From: a bacterium | GTDB lineage: Bacteria; Patescibacteriota; Minisyncoccia; Portnoybacterales; JAGGTM01 | NCBI GenBank assembly: GCA_021163745.1 | Contig: JAGGTM010000078.1 | Span: 1-21,342 of the forward strand | Length of the DNA: 21,342 bases | Direction of reading: 5' to 3' | Shown: positions 12,814 to 19,749 of the stretch, piece after piece | Layout: the number at the start of each line of letters is the position of its first letter | How positions within the stretch are numbered: the first letter of the stretch is position 1 | Notes under the pieces: model-generated | Seen by the model: the letters and a program-made list of their open reading frames with translations, nothing else | Told to the model about the DNA's origin: nothing | Databases searched by the model: none | Position numbers and translations under genes: made by a program

Positions 12814-13359
12814 TTAAGATATCTTTCTTCTTTCTTTCCATTCTTCTCTTAAAAAACCAAAAAGGATTTTATCGTGAAACTGGCCGTTTACAAATACGTA
12901 TTTCCTCCGACGACCTTCTTCTCGAAAACCAATTCTTTTATGTAGTCTAATACTCCGTTCATTGAAATCAAAAACCGCTGAAGAAATTCTATTTAAATTA
13001 AGCTGCGTAAATCCGTAATCAATCATTAGCTTTGCTGCTTCAGTCCCATAACCTTTGTTCCAATATTTTTTCTCTCCAATAGCTATCCCAAAATCAGCAT
13101 TCTGGTTCTTGTAATCAATATGATGGAATCCGCAAGTACCTATTGGTTTTTTTGAATTCACGGCTTCAATCACAAACACTATATCACTTTCTTTACGAGT
13201 AGTTCCAAGTTCCTCTATCCATTTTTCCTCTTCTATCTCAGCTATCGGACGGATACTTCCTAAATATTGAATAACCTCTAAGTCATTAAACCACTGTAAG
13301 AAAACCGATAAATCTGATTTCCTCACTGGTCTTAGAAATACTTTCTTACCTTTTAGCAT
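12814..13359 (-). CDS. GNAT N-acetyltransferase, RimJ/RimL-like
   Basis: Acetyl-CoA-dependent acetyltransferase. The fold runs from LKGKKVFLRPVRKSDLSVFLQWFNDLEV through the GKKYWNKGYGTEAAKLMIDYGF acetyl-CoA loop (Q/RxxGxG-type, here NKGYGT) to LNLNRISSAVFDFNERSIRLHKRIGFREEGRRRKYVFVNGQFHD. That last stretch is typical of RimJ/RimL and antibiotic-modifying relatives, so the substrate (ribosomal protein, amino sugar or small amine) cannot be told. It is 181 aa, full length. A good Shine-Dalgarno (AGGAGGG, about 8 bases upstream) and its own promoter make it independent of murF, which lies upstream on the same strand. Confidence 0.9.
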   Translation of the reverse strand: MLKGKKVFLRPVRKSDLSVFLQWFNDLEVIQYLGSIRPIAEIEEEKWIEELGTTRKESDIVFVIEAVNSKKPIGTCGFHHIDYKNQNADFGIAIGEKKYWNKGYGTEAAKLMIDYGFTQLNLNRISSAVFDFNERSIRLHKRIGFREEGRRRKYVFVNGQFHDKILFGFLREEWKERRKIS

Positions 13360-13406
13360 TTTTATCCCTCCTTTTTATTTACTGTTATTTCTCGTAAACT
13401 AAAAAC

Positions 13407-13434
13407 AAAATAACATATTTTACTATCTTGTCAA
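13407..13434 (-). promoter_or_regulatory. Promoter of the GNAT gene
   Basis: On -, consensus -35 TTGACA (13429-13434), 16-base spacer, -10 TATTTT (13407-13412). It lies between murF and the acetyltransferase. Confidence 0.55.
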
Positions 13435-13495
13435 TATTCTAATTGGGTCCTATCAATATAATTAAGAGCACCTTGTTAAAGGAATATTCTATTTC

Positions 13496-14749
13496 TTACC
13501 CTTTTATCTCCTCAATGATTTTTTCCATACGCATAAAACGGGAGCCCTTTACCAAAATGACATCTCCGGATTTGATTTGTTTTTGTAAAGGCAAACCGGC
13601 TTGGTCAGAAGTGTCAAATTCAAAGATATTTTCTTCGGAAAGTTTGCCGGAAGTTTTGCGGGCTTGATCTGATATAAATTTAGCCCGGACCCCCACAGTA
13701 AACAACAAATCTGCTACTTTAGCCACTTTTTCCCCTACTCTTCTATGCCCTATTTCTGTGTATTCTCCTAATTCTAACATATCACCTAAAACTGCAATTT
13801 TTCTTCGCCCTTCAAATTGTTCCAAAACCTCCAATGCAGCTAAAGTAGCAGCAGGAGAAGCATTGTAAGTTTCATCAATAATAATGGTATTTTTTATTCC
13901 CTTTATTAAATTACCTCTTCCTTCCATTACTTTATATTTTTTTAATGCCTGAGATATCTCTACTAAATTAATCCCCAAAACAACTCCTACAGTTATGCCT
14001 GCCCCACAAGCATAAGCATATTGTTTTCCTAATGCATTAATCCTTACAGGAACAATAGAGCCATTTAGTTCTACTTTAAAACTTGCTCCGAAGTTCTTTA
14101 GATTTGAAAATTTTGGCTCAAAATTAGAAAGTTTAACATCAGCGCCATTCCCAAATCCATAGTAGATTAATTTTGTTCCGGATTTAATTTTATCTCTCAT
14201 TCCTCTGACAGAAAGGTCATCATAATTTAAAACTGCAATACCTGAACTCCTCTCGTTGTTGGGTAACCGAAAAGAGGAAAGGCATTTAACCATATTTGCC
14301 TTTTCTTCTACTAAATCATCTTTTTCTGGAAAAAACTCAATATGCACAGGAAACTCCCCTATAGCAGTAACTATCCCTATATTCACTGGGACAAAATTAA
14401 GTAAATATTTTATATCTCCGGGTTTATCTGCGCCCATTTCTAAAACTAATATTTCAGGATAATCTGTCTTTAGTAAAATCAACCTCAATGCTTTCAAAAA
14501 TAAAATTATCCATTTAAATATGTTTCTTCCTCCAGTTTCCAGGCCTAAAACAGTTAACGGAACTCCTATCTCATTATTATAATTCCTTAAATTTCTTCTT
14601 ACCTTAAATTTCCTTTTCAGCACAGCGTAAACCGCCTCTTTGGTAGAGGTCTTTCCTACACTGCCAGTAATTCCTACTACAATAGGTTTATATTTCCGCA
14701 AAACAAACCTAGCCAAAATTTTAAGAATAAACTGTAAAATACGCCTCAT
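13496..14749 (-). CDS. murF: MurF-type Mur ligase (UDP-MurNAc-tripeptide:D-Ala-D-Ala ligase) with a shortened N-terminus
   Basis: Cytoplasmic ligase adding D-Ala-D-Ala to the peptidoglycan precursor. ATP loop GITGSVGKTSTKE (26-38), NYNNEIGVPLTVL (57-69), LEMGADKPGDI, the MurF hallmark DETYNASP (292-299), GDMLELG (322-328) and VKGSRFMRME at the C-terminus. It is 417 aa. Canonical MurF has an N-terminal UDP-binding domain of about 80-100 residues. Here only some 25 hydrophobic/basic residues (ILQFILKILARFVLRKY) precede the ATP loop, possibly a membrane-associated helix. It is the last dcw gene, 80 bp after ftsI. A short insertion (about 158-169) in the usual KALP-to-LN linker is encoded by a small inverted repeat. 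Confidence 0.9.
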   Translation of the reverse strand: MRRILQFILKILARFVLRKYKPIVVGITGSVGKTSTKEAVYAVLKRKFKVRRNLRNYNNEIGVPLTVLGLETGGRNIFKWIILFLKALRLILLKTDYPEILVLEMGADKPGDIKYLLNFVPVNIGIVTAIGEFPVHIEFFPEKDDLVEEKANMVKCLSSFRLPNNERSSGIAVLNYDDLSVRGMRDKIKSGTKLIYYGFGNGADVKLSNFEPKFSNLKNFGASFKVELNGSIVPVRINALGKQYAYACGAGITVGVVLGINLVEISQALKKYKVMEGRGNLIKGIKNTIIIDETYNASPAATLAALEVLEQFEGRRKIAVLGDMLELGEYTEIGHRRVGEKVAKVADLLFTVGVRAKFISDQARKTSGKLSEENIFEFDTSDQAGLPLQKQIKSGDVILVKGSRFMRMEKIIEEIKG

Positions 14750-14829
14750 AGATCAAAATCTCTTCTCCGACTTTGCCGAAGATAAATCTTTTTGGAATAA
14801 TTTGGAATAATTATAGCAATTTTATATTT

Positions 14830-16518
14830 CTACTGCGGTGGTATTTTTAAATAATTAAAAATAAATTCTGCCAATTTCCTAAAAATGGGCGCGCAGGAAT
14901 CCGCAGAAAAACGAATTCCTTTTGGTTCATCTAATTTAATTAAAATAGCAAATCTTGGATTAAATGCGGGAGCAAATCCCACAAAAGTATGGATAGTCCT
15001 GTCCTTGGAGTATGTTCCCTTTTCTGGAACTTGTGCCGTTCCCGTTTTGCCGGCAATAAAATATCCATTTACTTTTGCCTTCTTGCCATAGCCATTATCT
15101 ACTACGCTTACCAGCATTTTAGTCAAGGTCTCTGCGGTGGAAGTTGAAACAACCTGACTTATTAAGACAGGATGATTTATTTTTTCTCTATCATTATAAA
15201 AAATTTTCTTCTCTACTATAAATGGTCTAAGCATTTTTCCATTATTTGCTATAGCAGAGAATGCAGTAATTAACTCAATAGGGGTTACTGCGATCCCCTG
15301 CCCAAATGAGGCGGTAGCATAATCAATATCTCTATTTGAATCTAAATTTGATATATTCCCTGCTACCTCTCCCTGTAAATCAATCCCTGTTTTTTGAGAA
15401 AATCCAAATTTTTTTACATATTTTTTGAAAAGTTCTTTCCCTAGCTTCCTTTGAACAAATACCGCACCCGTATTTATAGATTTCTCCAAGACCTCTGTTA
15501 TTGTAGGGGTCCCATATAATTTTCCCTCTGCATTAGAAATTATATACCCTTTAATTTTAACCTTTCCTGTATCCTTATAAGTAGTATCCGGAGTTACTAA
15601 TTTTTCCTCCAGCGCTCCTGCTACAGTAAAGGGCTTAAACACTGAACCCGGTTCATAAATGTAGGATATAGCGGGATTTAGAAACACATTGATATCTTTA
15701 ACTTTATTGTAATTGTTAGGATCAAAGTCCGGGAAACTTACCATACTTAAAATTTTTCCCGTCTTCGGCTCCATTACTATAATAGTTCCTCCCTTGGCAT
15801 TCCATTTCTCGATTGCCTCTTTAAGTTCTTTTTCTGCTTTAAACTGAATATTTTTATCAATAGTCAATATAAGCTTTGCCCCATCTTCAGCAGGTTTTAT
15901 TTCAGAAGTAATACTGTCAATAATATCTCCGCTAGCGTCTTTTGCTCCTTTTAAAAATCCCTGTTTTCCCTTTAAATCATTCTCATAATATCCCTCTATA
16001 CCGTACTGACCAATTTTCTTATCTCCTTTAAATCCAACAAATCCAATTATATGAGAAGCTGTATTTCTCGCCGGATAATACCTGTCTTCCTTTTCTCCTA
16101 TATGAATTCCGCATAACTTTAACTTGCTTATCTTTTCTGCTACGTTATCTTCTATTTTATACTTTATTGGTTCGTAAGGATCATTTTTTTTGCTTATTTT
16201 TTCTAATATCTCTCGTTTGTCTATATTTAATGTATATGATAACTCTTCTGCTATTTTTTCTCTGCCCTCTAAAATCTCTCTGGGAACAGCGTATACATAT
16301 TTAAATTTCTTATTTACCGCCACCGGGTAATATTCATTTGTAGATAAATCTTTTATAAAAATCTCTCCCCTTTTCGGAAATAATTTTTTATAAAATTCAT
16401 CTTGGTCCTGGGCTAAATTAAAATAATAATCAAACTTCAAAATTTGAAGTGAAAACAAGCGGGCAATAATAAGTCCCGCTACCAAAAAAACTCCCGCTAC
16501 AAATATATACCATCTCAT
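14830..16518 (-). CDS. ftsI: Septal peptidoglycan transpeptidase FtsI/PBP2-like
   Basis: Division-specific class B penicillin-binding protein. A short cytoplasmic tail and one membrane anchor (about 4-20) are followed by a pedestal domain with the KRGEIFIKD segment. The transpeptidase domain has all three active-site motifs: SVFK (nucleophile S292), SIN (347-349) and KTGTA (491-495). YASFGQG-type ATASFGQGIAVTPIEL is also present. At 562 aa it is normal. No PASTA repeats are present. The start lacks a Shine-Dalgarno sequence, and a 335-bp hairpin-rich gap separates it from ftsL upstream. Confidence 0.95.
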   Translation of the reverse strand: MRWYIFVAGVFLVAGLIIARLFSLQILKFDYYFNLAQDQDEFYKKLFPKRGEIFIKDLSTNEYYPVAVNKKFKYVYAVPREILEGREKIAEELSYTLNIDKREILEKISKKNDPYEPIKYKIEDNVAEKISKLKLCGIHIGEKEDRYYPARNTASHIIGFVGFKGDKKIGQYGIEGYYENDLKGKQGFLKGAKDASGDIIDSITSEIKPAEDGAKLILTIDKNIQFKAEKELKEAIEKWNAKGGTIIVMEPKTGKILSMVSFPDFDPNNYNKVKDINVFLNPAISYIYEPGSVFKPFTVAGALEEKLVTPDTTYKDTGKVKIKGYIISNAEGKLYGTPTITEVLEKSINTGAVFVQRKLGKELFKKYVKKFGFSQKTGIDLQGEVAGNISNLDSNRDIDYATASFGQGIAVTPIELITAFSAIANNGKMLRPFIVEKKIFYNDREKINHPVLISQVVSTSTAETLTKMLVSVVDNGYGKKAKVNGYFIAGKTGTAQVPEKGTYSKDRTIHTFVGFAPAFNPRFAILIKLDEPKGIRFSADSCAPIFRKLAEFIFNYLKIPPQ

Positions 16519-16563
16519 TTAAGTGATAATGATAAGTTGGAAACTAAAAAAAACTTAATTTTT

Positions 16564-16605
16564 AGTACCATAGACTGTTCTATGGTACTGTTTAGTCCAT
16601 AGAAC
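16564..16605 (-). repeat. Alternative hairpins in the ftsI leader
   Basis: AGTACCATAG (16564-16573) pairs perfectly with CTATGGTACT (16580-16589). The second arm can instead pair as GTTCTATGG (16577-16585) with CCATAGAAC (16597-16605). The two folds exclude each other and lie about 46-87 bases upstream of the ftsI start on the transcribed strand. Confidence 0.6.
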
Positions 16606-16727
16606 GTTGTAAAAATGTTCAAAATACCCTCCCCACCTTAATCCTCCCTTTCGACATAAATCGGAGGAGAAGATATAGGAAGAGGGGATATTCATTTTGA
16701 ATTTTAAAATTTAGATTTGAGACTTGC

Positions 16728-16830
16728 CGCCCAGCCCCACTTTTGTTCCAAAAGTGTGGCTGGGCGAGCCTCGCTCCTTTGGAGCGGGCCGCCCAGTTTT
16801 ACTGGGCGAGCCTCGCTCCTCTGGAGCGGG
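16728..16830. repeat. Four tandem hairpins with a 42-bp direct repeat
   Basis: Hairpin 1 (16728-16766) is an 18-bp stem with one mismatch, CGCCCAGCC... / ...GGCTGGGCG. Hairpins 2 (16769-16788) and 4 (16811-16830) are near-identical CCTCGCTCC / GGAGCGGG copies, and hairpin 3 (16790-16808) is CGCCCAGT / ACTGGGCG. The unit GGGCGAGCCTCGCTCC recurs at a 42-bp period. Hairpin 1 shares CCCAGCCYCAC with the corA-downstream element. Confidence 0.85.
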
Positions 16831-16853
16831 AGTTTTGAGATTTGAGATTTCTA

Positions 16854-17171
16854 TTATCTCTGCACCATCACTTCTTTTTTAAGATAAACAACTTCCTTTA
16901 CCTCCACCATATTAAGGGGTTTCACCATTTCTTGAAGTTTATCCAACGAACTTAATTCAAAAATTTTCTCTTCCAGAATCTGATTTTGTTTTTTTAATTC
17001 ACTGATATTTTTTCTATATTCTCTTATTTGATAGGTGTCTTTTACCAGATTTGCATTCTGGTATAAATATAAAATACCTAAACAAACTATAGACAAAATT
17101 ACTAAAATATTGGTAATAGCAATACCTTTACAACGATTACTATTATTGGACTTAAAATAAAAATATTTCAT
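16854..17171 (-). CDS. ftsL: FtsL/DivIC-like cell-division protein
   Basis: 105-aa bitopic membrane protein placed exactly where ftsL lies in dcw clusters (after rsmH, before ftsI). A basic cytoplasmic start is followed by one membrane helix (about 18-38) and a leucine-zipper-like coiled coil (IREYRKNISELKKQNQILEEKIFEL). The C-terminus has the form seen in FtsL/septum-initiator proteins (LDKLQEMVKPLNMVEV). The family is poorly conserved, so the call rests on topology and neighbours. The gene begins 9 bp after the rsmH stop. Confidence 0.8.
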   Translation of the reverse strand: MKYFYFKSNNSNRCKGIAITNILVILSIVCLGILYLYQNANLVKDTYQIREYRKNISELKKQNQILEEKIFELSSLDKLQEMVKPLNMVEVKEVVYLKKEVMVQR

Positions 17172-17180
17172 TTTTGGTAA

Positions 17181-18074
17181 TTATTGTTTTACACCAGCCC
17201 TTAATTTTGCGCTTCTGCTTCTTCTATTTTTTCTTATTTCCTCTTTTGTGGGAACTACCGGCTTTTTGGTTAAAATTTTTAAATTTCCTAACTTGTTTTG
17301 TTGTTTAAAAAAATTTTTTACAATTCTGTCTTCTAAAGAATGAAATGAAATTATTACTAAGCGACCTTCTGGAGACAAAACTTTTAGCGCCTCAAACAAT
17401 GCTTTTTGTAAGTTACTCAATTCGTCGTTTACCGCAATTCTTAAAGCCTGAAAAATGCGCGTAGCAAAATGGGTTCTTTTATATCTGTATCTCCGGGGTA
17501 CTGCCTCCCGAACAATTTCTACTAACTGAAATGTAGTAATAATAGGTTTGTTTTTTCTCTGCTTTATTATTTCTTCAGCAATTCGTTTGCTGTATTTTTC
17601 TTCTCCGTATTCTCTAAAAATTTTTATTAAATCTTTCTTATGCCAATGATTTACAATCTCAATAGCAGTTAATCTATTATTTAATTCATAATTCATCAAA
17701 AGCGGCTCATCTCTTAAAAATGAAAATCCTCTACCGCTTTTCTCCAAATGCCAACTGGACATTCCTAGATCAAACAATACACCATTTACTGGAGAAAAAT
17801 TATATTTGGCTACGATATTTTTTAAATCCGTGAAATTACCGTTATGAAGAATAATATTTTTCCCAAACTTGAAACTCGAAGCTTGAAGTCTTGTTTTCTT
17901 TAATACCTCTTTATCTAACTCAATTCCTAACACTTTCCCATTCGGTGCAATCCTTTTTGCTATCTCAAATGTATGCCCGCCAAATCCTATGGTACAATCA
18001 ATAAAATTCTCTCCTGGTTTAGGATTTAAATAATATAAAACTTCCTTTAAGAGAACGGGAATGTGATTTATCAC
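17181..18074 (-). CDS. rsmH: 16S rRNA m4C1402 methyltransferase RsmH (MraW)
   Basis: SAM-dependent N4-methylation of C1402 in the ribosomal P site. The start (M)INHIPVLLKEVLYYL, the SAM loop FIDCTIGFGGHT (24-35), LFDLGMSSWHLE, GRGFSFLRDEPLLM, RTHFATRIFQALRIAVNDEL and the C-terminal VIISFHSLEDRIVK...NRRSRSAKLR are all diagnostic. It is 297 aa. The start codon is GTG (18072-18074); there is no in-frame ATG upstream and no Shine-Dalgarno sequence. Residues 61-70 (TRLQASSFKF), between the SAM-domain acidic loop and LHNGNF, are encoded by a heptamer array. The gene is 33 bp after mraZ and 9 bp before ftsL. Confidence 0.96.
   Translation of the reverse strand: MINHIPVLLKEVLYYLNPKPGENFIDCTIGFGGHTFEIAKRIAPNGKVLGIELDKEVLKKTRLQASSFKFGKNIILHNGNFTDLKNIVAKYNFSPVNGVLFDLGMSSWHLEKSGRGFSFLRDEPLLMNYELNNRLTAIEIVNHWHKKDLIKIFREYGEEKYSKRIAEEIIKQRKNKPIITTFQLVEIVREAVPRRYRYKRTHFATRIFQALRIAVNDELSNLQKALFEALKVLSPEGRLVIISFHSLEDRIVKNFFKQQNKLGNLKILTKKPVVPTKEEIRKNRRSRSAKLRAGVKQ
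17865..17892. repeat. Heptamer array inside rsmH
   Basis: Four units read on +: AAACTTG, AAACTCG, AAGCTTG, AAGTCTT. On the coding strand they give the QASSFKF peptide. It is more degenerate than the arrays in iorA, cysS and recR but in the same 7-base register. Confidence 0.7.
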
Positions 18075-18107
18075 AATAGTAACAATGTTAAATTTACAAT
18101 ACTGATT

Positions 18108-18539
18108 TTAAATCCCTAACTCCCCTAATTTTTCTGCAATAGAACTTACCTCTCTTTCTGCTTTCTTTCTGTAAGTGTCCCACTTGCGTTTATCCCATAT
18201 TTCTAAACGATTATATAATCCTGTAATTACTACATTTTTATTTAAGCCCGCGTACTCTTTTAAATAGTCCGGAATCAAGATTCTTCCCAGTTTATCTAAT
18301 TTCACTTTCATGGCTCCTCCTAAAACTATTCTTGCAAACCTCCTCGCTTCTCTCTGTGAGATTGGAAGCTTGGATAATTTATCTGCTAAAATTCTCCACT
18401 CTTCTAATGGATAAACCACCAAACATTCATCCATCCCCCTAGTAATAACAATACTTCTGCCTATTTCTTTTCTGAATTTAGATGGAATTGCTATTCGTTT
18501 TTTAGAATCAATTGTATGAAGGTGTTCACCGATAAACAT
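18108..18539 (-). CDS. mraZ: Transcriptional regulator MraZ
   Basis: First gene of the dcw cluster. MraZ proteins are ring-shaped AbrB-fold repressors of their own operon that bind TGGGN repeats. Both half-domains are present with their DxxxR-type motifs: IDSKKRIAIPSKFRKEIG (about 10-27) and LDKLGRILIPDYLKEYA. It is 143 aa, normal length. No Shine-Dalgarno sequence lies at the ATG; an AGGAGG (18589-18594 region) is about 50 bases upstream, beyond a small A/T hairpin. A good promoter at 18684-18711 and candidate operator boxes lie in front. Confidence 0.95.
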   Translation of the reverse strand: MFIGEHLHTIDSKKRIAIPSKFRKEIGRSIVITRGMDECLVVYPLEEWRILADKLSKLPISQREARRFARIVLGGAMKVKLDKLGRILIPDYLKEYAGLNKNVVITGLYNRLEIWDKRKWDTYRKKAEREVSSIAEKLGELGI

Positions 18540-18550
18540 AACAATTTTAT

Positions 18551-18572
18551 CTAAAAATTAGAAAATTTTTAG
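18551..18572. repeat. Hairpin in the mraZ leader
   Basis: CTAAAAATT (18551-18559) pairs with AATTTTTAG (18564-18572). It lies between an isolated AGGAGG (on -, 18589-18594) and the mraZ ATG. Folding would shorten the SD-to-start distance, but whether this matters is unknown. Confidence 0.45.
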
Positions 18573-18624
18573 TTAGAAAATTAAGTATCCTCCTAAGTTT
18601 TTGCTTTGTAAAAATTTTGGCAGG

Positions 18625-18665
18625 TTTTCCCCAATTCAGATAATTTATCCCCACTTTTATCCACA
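18625..18665. promoter_or_regulatory. Box cluster 1 upstream of mraZ: DnaA boxes and/or MraZ TGGGN repeats
   Basis: On + there is a perfect DnaA box TTATCCACA (18657-18665), and TTATCCCCA (18645-18653) and TTTTCCCCA (18625-18633) in the same orientation. On - the same bases read TGGAT, TGGGG and TGGGG with starts 10 and 20 bases apart, matching the 10-base phase of MraZ operators. They lie just downstream of the predicted transcription start. Confidence 0.6.
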
Positions 18666-18683
18666 ATTTAACACTTTACTTCT

Positions 18684-18711
18684 ATTATATACCACTAAAT
18701 ATGAAAGTCAA
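18684..18711 (-). promoter_or_regulatory. Promoter of the mraZ-rsmH-ftsL-ftsI-murF cluster
   Basis: On -, -35 TTGACT (18706-18711), 16-base spacer, perfect -10 TATAAT (18684-18689). The start site is near 18677, giving a leader of about 140 bases that contains box cluster 1. Confidence 0.75.
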
Positions 18712-18732
18712 ACCACTTTATTAAAAAACAAA

Positions 18733-18758
18733 AAAAATGGCTTAAATAAGCCATTTTT
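18733..18758. terminator. Second terminator between the kinase-like gene and mraZ
   Basis: AAAAATGGCTT / AAGCCATTTTT, 11-bp stem, AAAT loop, with T-runs on both strands (stronger on -). With 18815-18839 it insulates the mraZ promoter from the upstream gene. Confidence 0.8.
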
Positions 18759-18775
18759 ATAGAAAAATTTTAAAA

Positions 18776-18807
18776 TAATCCACAATTTCATCCACACTTT
18801 ATCCCCA
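18776..18807. promoter_or_regulatory. Box cluster 2: three DnaA-box-like 9-mers
   Basis: TAATCCACA (18776-18784), TCATCCACA (18788-18796) and TTATCCCCA (18799-18807), all in one orientation and spaced 12 and 11 bases, about one helical turn. Each differs from TTATCCACA by one base. They sit between two terminators. Confidence 0.55.
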
Positions 18808-18814
18808 AAATTAA

Positions 18815-18839
18815 AAGGACCGTCTTAATGACGGTCCTT
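18815..18839 (-). terminator. Terminator of the kinase-like gene
   Basis: AAGGACCGTC / GACGGTCCTT perfect 10-bp stem, 5-base loop, followed on - by TTTTAATTTT. It lies 5 bases after the stop codon. Confidence 0.85.
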
Positions 18840-18844
18840 GGTTT

Positions 18845-19705
18845 TTATAGTTTTTCCCATAAATCATAAATTTCTTTTAATCGTTTTTTAATGACTTCCG
18901 GATTAGTATAAGAAATCCTTAACTGATTGGACATAGCTGCAATAGCACCCCATTTGAATCTCTCCTCTGCTTTAAACTGAGAAAGATCTAAATTTTTCAG
19001 CAAATGTTTCTGTAATTCTTGAGATTGTTTAGTCCTCTCTAAACTCACCCAAAAGTAACCAATTCCATAATAAGGGTCATAAAATTCTATTAATTCATCA
19101 AAATCAATAATAGAGACAACTCCTTTTTCATCAACTAAAAAGTCAATAAAATCAGCCGCTGACAAGCCATAGCCATAATCAAATTTCAGATGACGATTCT
19201 GCTGATCTATTTCTCTGATATCGTCATAAAATCTTCCTAATAGCGATTTTGTTTCTGTAGGCAAATCTTTATATCTCCCTTCTTCATAAAATTTCTGAAA
19301 ACGAACTAATCTATCAGGCATCACAAATGGATGTAATTTGCTATTTATTTCACTTATTTTCCAAATTATCTCCACTGCCTGACTAACTTTGTCTTTTGCT
19401 TCTTTTAAAGATACCTTTTCTAAATAAGTAGGCATCTCTTCCCCTTTGTGTTCAGTAACAAAAACAAGATTAAACTCATCACTAGCCAAAAGTAAAGGGC
19501 AAGAAATTTTACGCTTATTCAACTCTCTGTACATCAGAATATTATCTTGAAATCTTTTCTTGGTCTCTTTATTAACTACTATATAAGAGGTAATTACTAT
19601 TTTTTTACCATCTATTTCCAGATAGAAAACTCTCTTAGAATCATCTGAGTGATGTGCCCACCTTTTTGCCTTATCTTTTAATCTTTGTATCTTTATTTTG
19701 CTCAT
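18845..19705 (-). CDS. Aminoglycoside-phosphotransferase/kinase-fold protein, possibly a pseudokinase
   Basis: 286 aa with the order of an APH-type kinase. An N-lobe (VFYLEIDGKKIVITS, then RFQDNILMYRELNKR with the helix-C-like Glu) is followed by a hinge-like LVFVTEHKGEEM (80-91). A helical C-lobe follows, with VSIIDFDELIEFYDPYYGIGYFW (197-219) matching the metal-binding IDFxE region and its aromatic tail. The catalytic HGDxxxxN loop is replaced by YGYGLSAADFIDFL (177-190), and no ATP-anchoring Lys is evident in strand 3. Catalysis is therefore doubtful. The substrate is unknown and the family call is by motif shape only. It is a single-gene unit with a strong Shine-Dalgarno (AAGGAGGTG), its own promoter and a terminator. 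Confidence 0.65.
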   Translation of the reverse strand: MSKIKIQRLKDKAKRWAHHSDDSKRVFYLEIDGKKIVITSYIVVNKETKKRFQDNILMYRELNKRKISCPLLLASDEFNLVFVTEHKGEEMPTYLEKVSLKEAKDKVSQAVEIIWKISEINSKLHPFVMPDRLVRFQKFYEEGRYKDLPTETKSLLGRFYDDIREIDQQNRHLKFDYGYGLSAADFIDFLVDEKGVVSIIDFDELIEFYDPYYGIGYFWVSLERTKQSQELQKHLLKNLDLSQFKAEERFKWGAIAAMSNQLRISYTNPEVIKKRLKEIYDLWEKL

Positions 19706-19749
19706 AACCCACCTCCTTATTTTTATCTCTTGCGAAATATCTGTTTTAT

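Larger units (their letters stand above)
16519..16853. other. 335-bp hairpin-rich gap between ftsL and ftsI
   Basis: No gene is visible. From the ftsI side it contains a pair of mutually exclusive hairpins (16564-16605), then a purine/pyrimidine-asymmetric stretch with TCCTCC...GGAGGA. Next come a short heptamer tract (about 16694-16726), four consecutive hairpins (16728-16830) and another heptamer tract (GAGATTT units) into the ftsL stop. Confidence 0.8.

Noticed and set aside
14248..14278. Inverted repeat TCCTCT/AGAGGA inside murF as a distinct inserted element
   Set aside because: It has only a 6-bp stem and a 19-base loop. It matches a short extra loop in the protein, but is too weak to call an insertion.
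18589..18594. AGGAGG as the mraZ Shine-Dalgarno or that of a leader peptide
   Set aside because: It is about 50 bases from the mraZ ATG, and no ATG/GTG/TTG lies at a usable distance after it.
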